Assembly (NCBI GenBank): GCA_947172415.1
Contig: OX359199.1
Span: 5,391,384 to 5,455,383 of the forward strand
Source: Chondrosia reniformis
Lineage: Eukaryota > Porifera > Demospongiae > Chondrillida > Chondrillidae
Length of the DNA stretch: 64,000 nucleotides
Direction: 5' to 3'
Shown in pieces: positions 56,001 through 64,000 of this stretch (position 1 is its first letter; each line of letters opens with the position of its first letter). The position numbers and the translations under genes were made by a program. The notes under the pieces were generated by a model. That model made no database searches, had not been told where the DNA came from, and saw only the letters and a list, made by a program, of their open reading frames with translations.

Positions 56001-57344
56001 TAGCTTATGGTAAGCCAATTGATAAGCCCTTTATATAGGTATCTATGCATATCTACGTACTGTACTACTAAATACATACAAATGTGTGCTGTAGTATACC
56101 ATTCCTTTCTCCCTCTTCTCCAAAGGATCACCTTACTTTCCCAATCTTGGTACAACTAACCTTCACTTGGATATGTCAGATGCTGTCAATGTGCTGGTAT
56201 ATGCCAACTGTGCTGAAGCTATGATGTTTGAAGCAGAGGGTAAGACCCTGTAATTGTATATTTAGCATATATAGGCAAATGTTGGAAGGGATTCTAAAGG
56301 TCTGTTATCGTGATGTCTTATCTGTAGAGGAGCAGATTATGCAGATTGTTCAATCTGAATGTTGTCAGGCACAAGTTGACAGGATACGGCACAGTGCTTT
56401 GAGGGTGGGCGCCATTTGGCATATCTATTCAGCAACAGATGCTGGGAAAATTAGAGAGTTTCTTAACAAAGTAAGAACAAAAATATCTCTTTTAACTCAT
56501 ATGATGCTATAATAAGGCTTTTTGTCTTTTTAAAGTTTCAGGAAGAACAGGGTATTGTTTCACAACCTGGTACAGATCCAATCCATGATCAGGTAAGGTA
56601 ACAACCATAATAATAAAATAGAACAGTAGTATAGGTACGTAGGTTGATGACTTGATTGTCTCTTGCATTTTCAGAGGATATATCTAAGTTCTGAGCTCCG
56701 CCTCCAACTAGAGAGAGATTATGGTGTGAAGGGATGGGCTATTGCACAATGTATAGGTGATGCCATTTTTATACCAGCTGGAGCTCCTCATCAAGTTGGT
56801 TCCCATGACTACCTCACTAAAACAATCATATCTGTGTGATCTGTTCTATATTTATAAAGGTACGGAATGTGTGTAGTTGTATCAAGGTTGCTGAAGACTT
56901 TGTGTCACCTCAGGTTAGTGTAGACAAGCATTAGCAGAATCTGTTGTTAATTAGTGTGAGTCTATAAAATAGCAGAATGATTGTTAATTGAATTATTCCT
57001 CTAAAGCATATTCCTGAATGTTTAAAGTTAACAGAAGAATTCAGACATCTCTCAGATTTACATAATAACCACGAAGATAAACTACAAGTAAGGAAGACAT
57101 TGACACTGCACACCGTCTTGTTGATTAATGCTCCTCTCCCTTCATTTGCTTCTTCATCTACCACACCTCTCCCTCTCTTCTTGTTACTTCACTGAGTCAT
57201 AAACCAATCACTCATCTTCTCTTTACCAATCCTCCCTCACTCCCCCTCTCCCTCTCTCCTTCAAAGGTTAAGAACATTATATATCATGCATTGAAAGATG
57301 CTGTAGGTGCCTTGCTTCCTCAGAGAGCAACACATTCCAAGTAG
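47014..57344 (+). CDS. KDM3: KDM3/JMJD1-type histone H3K9 demethylase
   Basis: I traced over twenty exons in phase, among them 47014-47148, 48210-48473, 48680-48779, 48880-49065, 49292-49816, 50215-50534, 50593-50701, 51480-51565, 51899-52103, 52263-52488, 53066-53196, 53317-53424, 53764-53916, 53976-54083, 54437-54747, 55329-55404, 55627-55891, 55954-56009, 56126-56239, ending in the exon that stops at 57344. The N-terminus resembles the JMJD1C chromatin-reader-like region. An AT-hook (RGRGRPKL) lies in 51899-52103. The zinc-finger region has [15 protein letters not shown] and [13 protein letters not shown] with [13 protein letters not shown], typical of KDM3. The JmjC domain keeps Fe(II) ligands H and D in [10 protein letters not shown] (about 56164-56172) and the distal His in PAGAPHQV (about 56789). 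The enzyme should remove H3K9me1/2 methyl groups using 2-oxoglutarate and oxygen. One gene stands for the vertebrate KDM3A/B/JMJD1C set. Confidence 0.93.
50000..50165. repeat. pyrimidine-rich tandem repeat
   Basis: About eight imperfect copies of TCCACCTCTCTCCCTCTTTAC immediately 5' of the KDM3 acceptor at 50215. It serves as an extended polypyrimidine tract; it also yields repetitive frames on both strands that are not genes. Confidence 0.85.
53581..53597. repeat. poly-C run in a KDM3 intron
   Basis: About 16 consecutive C interrupted by nothing else. Possible i-motif or assembly-sensitive homopolymer. Confidence 0.85.
54981..55253. mobile_element. MITE with 17-bp TIRs in a KDM3 intron
   Basis: GTATAGACGGAAATAAT (54981-54997) and ATTATTTCCGTCTATAC (55237-55253) are perfect inverted repeats 273 bp apart. 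The TA at each end fits a TA target duplication, as in Tc1/mariner or related elements. The left TIR is followed by a tandem copy of TCTCTACACGGAAATAA. No transposase frame; a 63-codon frame inside is likely chance. Confidence 0.8.
55425..55562. repeat. tandem repeat of about 27-30 bp, four to five copies
   Basis: AAACAAGTTTGCTAGCAC followed by ACTGTTTGT or GCTACRTATGTAT, alternating in a higher-order pattern, in a KDM3 intron. Confidence 0.85.
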
Positions 57345-57798
57345 TCATGTGACTGAGCCACACCCATTCATGTGACCAGGACACACCCCTTCTCTACCAG
57401 ACAGTTCTGTTTCTTCACTCTAATATGTACTTTGTATGTTTATAACATCATTGAAGCTACATTATCTTATTAGCTCTGTCATTCAGAACCACAAGTGTTA
57501 TGTATGATTTTTAAGATGATAATCAGTATGACATTGAATATTGCAGCCATGTTTTTGGGCCGTCCCTACTTAGAAAATATGGCCATACTTTCTGATAAGT
57601 ATATAGATGATTGACCATACCATTAGATACATTGCAATCTGTACTCTTCTTGTAAAAGTTCAAGTAATACAGTTATCATGTACAATTTAATCTTGACAGA
57701 TATGTACGTATGTAGGTACAAAAGTATAAAGATATGTAGACTGTCACAAAAACTACTTATTTATTAAAGTACTCTAATATTATTTCTGTTATAATATC
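57345..57798. other. convergent intergenic gap, KDM3 / ankyrin gene
   Basis: 454 bp between stop codons. No coding frame; 3' UTRs presumably meet here. Confidence 0.5.
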
Positions 57799-60700
57799 TT
57801 ATATTGGTCTAAACCCTCCTTCCAAGAGAAGATATTGCACTATATCTTTGTGTCCTTTAGCACTAGCCACGGTTAAACAGTCTTTTCCATATTCATTCAC
57901 ATCGAACTTCCTCTCACCAAATAAGGGCAAGAGGTACTTGACAACATTAAGATGTCCTCCAACACAGGCATGATGGAGAGCAGTGTTTCCATGCTACAAA
58001 ATAGAGGGATACAGTGCGTATTGTTCTCACTTAAGAGTGAAGAGATTAGCAGGAAAAGAAGTTTAAAGCTTTGAAATCGGAAGCTTCATAATTGAAAGTA
58101 TGCACAAAAGGCAATAGTAAAACAAGAGTATATAAGTAAAAGTACGAATGCCTACATGAACATATATTGAAACCTCTAAAATATGCCCCAACAACCAATT
58201 ATATTTATCAAATAAATTCAATTGCATATATACGTAGGTGATCAAGTTTCTGAGGCAAATTACATATTACATAATGGAAATCTGGGCCATCTAGAGTAAC
58301 ATTCACTAATTGTTGCTATATAGAAGGTTGATGTGAATTCATCACCTTGCACATCTGCCATATCATTGTCAAACTAATTGTGGCAGATTATAAAGGACTC
58401 ACCGTAGGTATGAATACACACATTATAGGATACAATACTTACTTGCTATACAGAGAAGTACCTTACCTTGTTCTTGTGGTACACATTAGCTTTACGTTCC
58501 TCTGTCAGATGTTGTACTACTTGTAAGTGACCTCCAGCACAGGCTACCAGTAGAGCTGTGTCACCATTCTATAAATAACAAATTTAGTATTCTTTTATCA
58601 ATTATGTTAAATAGACACCTCCTCAAATTCAAATACTACTGATTAATGTCTGATAAATATATACTCTCCATCAACACTCACACTCAACATACAAAGTGTG
58701 GTAGACTGATATTTACAGTTCAGATAAAGTCTTCTTAAATATTACATCTCCTTCAACACAATATACTCACTGATTCAATAGTTCTCATTCAATGGAGTTT
58801 AAACTCACTCTACACATTACAGCTATTACATGTTAATACTCACATTGTCCTCCTCCTCCAACTTGACAAAACACATATCTAATAAATACTTGACTATGGT
58901 CAGTCTACCAAACTGAACTGCTTTCATAAGGGGAGTCTGACCATACTGTGAATAGAGAGAAAGGTATAGAAATAGGGAGTTATGTGTAACACAGATCAAT
59001 AAAATGGAAGGGAAAGCAGTTTAATTCAATTACTCTACACCACATTCACACTAAACTATGCACTATTAAGAGGTACATTGGTGTACAGGGAATACTACTT
59101 CAAGTAGACATGCCATTAGGCAATATACTACAAAGGTTTCAATAATACTCACGTACAGATGATCTATAGAATATCAACAATGTGAAGCCATTAGAAGGTT
59201 CACTGGACAACAAACTTGTAACCAACAATGTCTTACCTTATCTTTTTCTTCAGGAGAGAACTTCAGTTCTTCAACAATGTAGCTCACCATTTCAGGATTG
59301 TCTTGTTTATTACTGCTGGCATAGTGTACTAAACTGTTTCCATAAACATCAACATCATGGAGCTTGTCTGCTTCTGTAAACTTTGGCAGTACAAACTTCA
59401 GTAAATCTACATTTCCACTGTGAGCAGACCAGTGTAAGGCATTTACATCTTCCTGTAATGTGAAAAATAATACAGTACAATCATAAGTTTGAACCAGTAT
59501 CTGATACATACAAATACCAACATATTTCCCATCAATAAACACCTCTCAGTACGTATACATACATATTAACTTATGGAGTATTAAAACAGTGTGAAATTTA
59601 TACACTGATATTTGATTGAAGTACCCTGTTTATGTAGAAGATTTATACTGTGAATGGAAGGTATATTAACACAAACACTATAAGAAAGTGATAAGTAAAC
59701 TAGTGCATTTACATGTCACACTATCACTGCAAACCCAACTAACTACAGATAACTATAATGACACATTTAACAGTGTCTAAATGTACTACAGTCTTACATA
59801 GACCACACACAGATGATCATTATAGGACAATCAATACTATACAATTTCCTGTGCTAGTAATATAGTCACTGGAGATGCATAAGAATGGAAATAATTTCTA
59901 ACATTTCACATTATTATCTACAACACATGCTGAAGAGTAAATCACTTTACACTCACCTTTCTCTCCATACCTAACTAGAATATGTACTATCCAAACACTT
60001 GCTACAACAATACTTACTTGCTATACAGAGAAGTACCTTACCTTGCTCTTGTGGTACACATTAGCTTTACGTTCCTCTGTCAGATGTTGTACCACTTGTA
60101 AGTGACCTTCATCACAGGCTAGCAGTAGAGCTGTGTTACCATCCTATAAATAACAAATTTAGTATTATTTTATCAATTATGTTAAATAGAGAACTCCTCA
60201 AATTCATACACTACTGATTAATGTCTGATAAATATATACTCTCCATCAACACTCACAGTCAACATACAAAGTGTGGTTGACTGATATTTACAGTTAAGAC
60301 TAAGTCTTCTTAAATGTCACATCTCCTTCAACACAATATACTCACTGATTCAATAGCACTCATTCAATGGAGTTTAAACTCACTCTACACATTACAGCTA
60401 TTACATGTTAATACTCACATTGTCCTCCTCCTCCAACTTGACAAAATACATATCTAATAAATACTTGACTATGGTCAGTCTACCAAACTGAACTGCTTTC
60501 ATAAGGGGAGTCTGACCAATCTGTGTATAGAGAGAAAGGTATAGAAATAAGGAGTTATGTGTAACACAGATCAATAAAATGTAAGGGAAAGCAGTTAAAT
60601 TCAATTACTCTACACCACATACACACTAAACTATGCACTGTTAAGAGGTACATTGGTGTACAGGGAATAATACTTCAAGTAGACATGCCATTAGGCAATA

Positions 60701-63700
60701 TACTACAAAGGTTTCAATAATACTCATGTACAGATGATCTATAGAATATCAACAATGTGAAGCCATTAGAAGGTTCACTGGACAACAAACTTGTAACCAA
60801 CAATGTCCTACCTTATTCTTTTCTTCAGGAGAGAACTTCAGTTCTTCAACAATGTAGCTCACCATTTCAGGATTGTCTTGTTTATTTCTGCTGGCAAAGT
60901 GTACTAAACTGTTTCCATAAACATCAACATCATGGAGCTTGTCTGCTACTGTAAACTTTGGCAGTACAAACTTCAGTAAATCTACATTTCCACTGTGAGC
61001 AGACAAGTGTAAGGCATTTGCATCTTTCTGTAATATGAAAATATAATACAGTACAATCATAAGTTTGAACCAGTATCTGATACATACAAATACCAACATA
61101 TTTCCCATCAATAAACACCTCTCAGTACGTATACATACATATTAACTTATGGAGTATTAAAACAGTGTAAAATTTATACATTGATATTTGATACAAGTAC
61201 CCAGGATATGTAGAAGATTTATACTTTGAATGGAAGGTATATTTAAACAAACACTATAAGAAAGTGATAAGTAAACTAGTGCATTTACATGTCACACTAT
61301 CACTGCAAACCCAACTAACTACAGATAACTATAATGACACATTTAACAGTGTCTAAATGTACTACAGTCTTGCATAGACCACACACAGATGATCATTATA
61401 GGACAATCAATACTATACAAGGTCCTGTGCTAGTAATATAGTCACTGGAGATGCATAAGAATGGAAATAATTTCTAACGTTTCACATTATCTACCAACAC
61501 AGGCTGAAGAGTAAATCACTTTACACTCACCTTTCTCTCCATACCTAACTAGAATATGTACTATCCAAACACTTGCTACAACAATACTTACTTGCTATAC
61601 AGTGAAGTACCTTACCTTGTTCTTGTGGTACACATTAGCTTTACGTTCCTCTGTCAGATGTTGTATCACTTGTAAGTGACCTTTCTGAAAGGCCATCAGT
61701 AGAGCTGTGTCACCATTCTATAAATAACAAATTTAGTATTATTTTATCAATTATGTTAAATAGACACCTCCTCAAATTCAAATACTACTGATTAATGTCT
61801 GATAAATATATACTCTCCATCAACACTCACAGTCAACATACAAAGTGTGGTTGACTGATATTTACAGTTAAGACTAAGTCTTCTTAAATGTCACATCTCC
61901 TTCAACACAATATATTCACTGATTCAATAGTTCTCATTCAATGGAGTTTAAACTCACTCTACACATTACAGCTATTACATGTTAATACTCACAATGTCCT
62001 CCTCCTCCAACTTGACAAAACACATGTCTAATAAATACTTGACTATGGTCAGTCTACCACACTGACCTGCTAACATAAGGGGAGTTTGACCATGCTGTGT
62101 ATAGAGAGAAAGGTATAGAAATAGGGAGTTATGTGTAACACAGATCAATAAAATGTAAGGGAAAGCAGTTTATTTCAATTACTCTACACCACATACACAC
62201 TAAACTATGCACTGTTAAGTTGTACATTGGTGTACAGGGAATACTACTTCAAGTAGACATGCCATTAGGCAATATACTACAAAGGTTTCAATAATACTCA
62301 TGTACAGATGATCTATAGAATATCAACAATGTGAAGCCATTAGAAGGTTCACTGGACAACAAACTTGTAACCAACAATGTCCTACCTTATCTTTTTCTTC
62401 AGGAGAGAACTTCAGTTCTTTAACAATGTAGCTCACCATTTCAGGATTGTCTTGTTTATTTTTGCTGGCATAGTGTACTATACTTTCTCCATCAACATCA
62501 ACATCATGGAGATTGTCTGCTTCTGTAAACTTTGGCAGTACAAACTTCAGTAAATCTACATTTCCACTGTAAGCAGACAAGTGTAAGGCATTTACATCTT
62601 CCTGTAATGTGAAAATATAATACAGTACAATCATAAGTTTGAACCAGTATCTGATACATACAAATACCAACATATTTCCTATCAATAAACACCTCTCAGT
62701 ACGTATACATACATATTAACTTATGGAGTATTATAACAGTGTGAAATTTATACATTGATATTTGATGCAAGTACCCAGGATATGCTTATATACGTATATG
62801 TAGAAAGTTTATATTTTTGAATGGAAGGTATAGTTACATAAACGTAGGAAAGTGATAAGTAAACTAGTGCATTTACATGTCACACTATCACTGCAAACCC
62901 AACTAACTACAGATAACTATAATGACACAGTTAACAGTGTCTAAATGTACTACAGTCTTACATAGACCACACACAGATGATCATTATAGGACAATCAATA
63001 CTATACAAGGTCCTGTGCTAGTAATATAGTCACTGGAGATGCATAAGAATGGAAATAATTTCTCTTTAATATCTACAACACATGTTGAAGAGTAAATCAC
63101 TTTACACTTACCTTTCTCTCCACTATCCAAACACTTGCTACAACAATACTTACTTGCTATACAGAGAAGTACCTTACCTTGTCCTTGTGGTACACATTAG
63201 CTTTACGTTCCTCTGTCAGATGTTGTACTACTTGTAAGTGACCTTCCTGACAGGCCACCAGTAGAGCTGTGGCACCATACTATAAATAACAAATTAAATA
63301 TTTTTTTTTAACTCACTGTTATGTAAATTTGTAAGAATATAATGTACACAGGTACAGGTACAGGTACAGGTTGTATCAGTAAAATCATATGTTTGTGTAC
63401 AAGCTGTATTTTCATATAGCACACTCTTATGTCTCTAAACTCACCCTTTCCTCCTCCTCATCTACATTGTGACCTGCATCCAACAGGAGTATCAGGATCT
63501 CCAAGTTTCCATTAAGACCAGCTTGTACCACAGGTGACTGGAAATGTAATGTAAATATATTGTTGAATCCTATCAAGCTATGGTCACTTTATATGTGAGA
63601 ATGTCATGGAATATCTAAGACTACAATCAAACTACAGTTAGAACTGCTATACCTCTTTCAATGTCTTCCTAGTAGACAGTGATTCTTTCTTCTTTTCATC

Positions 63701-64000
63701 ATATCCCAAGAGTTGTACTGCTAGTGCTAGTACTGTTTTAAACCTGTGGGAGATGGTTTCAAAGTTGACTCTTACAGTCTTCACTAAAGTATCACAAAGG
63801 TACGTCTCCTCCAGCTCCTAATGGAGGAATGGATCACATTAACACCAGTATGTACGTACATACGTACATCATACATAAGAGAAGTCCTATATACAGTACT
63901 TATAAAAAGGAGGAGATCTATATTTAATACTATTAGTGACACAGGCAAGCCTTGCCATATAAAATACCTCAATACTGCTCATTTCTTTCTTCGTACTTTC
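57799..64000 (-). CDS. ankyrin-repeat protein, 5' end beyond the window
   Basis: Fourteen exons are visible: 63968-64000 (partial), 63653-63818, 63445-63537, 63178-63279, 62386-62601, 61993-62094, 61616-61717, 60812-61027, 60419-60520, 60042-60143, 59237-59452, 58844-58945, 58467-58568, 57799-57993. Exons cycle through three types: a 216-bp exon (NALHLSAHSGNVDLLKFVLP and GNSLVHYAS, two ankyrin repeats), a 102-bp exon (GQTPLMKAVQFGRLTIVKYL) and a second 102-bp exon (GDTALLVACAGGHLQVVQHL). The last exon (GNTALHHACVGGHLNVVKYL) ends the protein. The N-terminal exons encode ETYLCDTLVKTVRVNFETIS, a helical region without clear family. Each ankyrin cassette encodes about 140 aa. Function unknown; ankyrin arrays bind proteins. 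A start codon is not in view. Confidence 0.88.
58441..63290. repeat. three tandem 1.575-kb genomic duplications carrying ankyrin exons
   Basis: Matching landmarks recur at a constant offset: the donor of the 102-bp exon at 58461, 60036, 61610 and 63172; the 216-bp exon edge at 59441, 61016 and 62590. Offsets are 1575, 1574 and 1562. Introns are almost as similar as exons, so the duplications are recent. Confidence 0.95.

Overview
This is a stretch of gene-dense, AT-rich, intron-rich animal nuclear DNA. Every conserved gene is split by GT/AG introns, mostly 60 to 800 bp. The gene set is metazoan: a ciliary central-apparatus protein, a Tks/SH3PXD2 scaffold, a KDM3 demethylase, securin, and an Ig/FN3 receptor. 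Compactness, head-to-head gene pairs and abundant minisatellites suggest an early-branching animal, most likely a sponge. That placement is inference; nothing in the window proves it.

Layout. 17-5365 (+): single-pass Ig/FN3 cell-surface protein. 5670-9215 (-): ERGIC1, 290 aa, whose last intron carries a 42-bp minisatellite made of copies of its own splice acceptor. 9281-9490 (+): small membrane/coiled-coil protein resembling UQCC3. 10009-10836 (-): securin. 10931-11509 (+): SNRPG (SmG). 12225-12880 (-): unusually GC-rich, hairpin-rich block with a TATA box on one side and a T9 run on the other, a candidate Pol III non-coding RNA. 13354-15701 (-): ARHGAP19-type RhoGAP. 15833-37039 (-): one very large gene, CFAP46/TTC40. 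Its introns hold a tRNA-Pro(CGG) and, on the opposite strand, an intronless IL-17-like cytokine gene at 32127-32672. 37104-38615 (+): FAHD1. 39183-45069 (-): PX plus four SH3 domains (Tks/SH3PXD2-like). 45230-46629 (+): WSCD-like sulfotransferase. 47014-57344 (+): KDM3/JMJD1 H3K9 demethylase. 57799-64000 (-, start beyond the window): ankyrin-repeat protein built from three nearly identical 1.575-kb genomic units.

Organisation. Four divergent pairs share start-to-start gaps of about 64 to 160 bp (ERGIC1/UQCC3-like, securin/SNRPG, CFAP46/FAHD1, Tks/sulfotransferase), implying bidirectional promoters. The genes are otherwise functionally unrelated, so this is housekeeping packing and not an operon or pathway cluster. 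Introns and spacers hold at least ten tandem-repeat arrays, several small inverted-repeat (MITE-like) elements, and a dispersed repeat family of roughly 180 bp with at least nine copies.

Exon boundaries for ERGIC1, securin, SNRPG, ARHGAP19, FAHD1, Tks, the sulfotransferase and the Ig/FN3 gene were chosen by hand so that GT/AG sites and reading phase agree throughout. Those for CFAP46 are only partly resolved.
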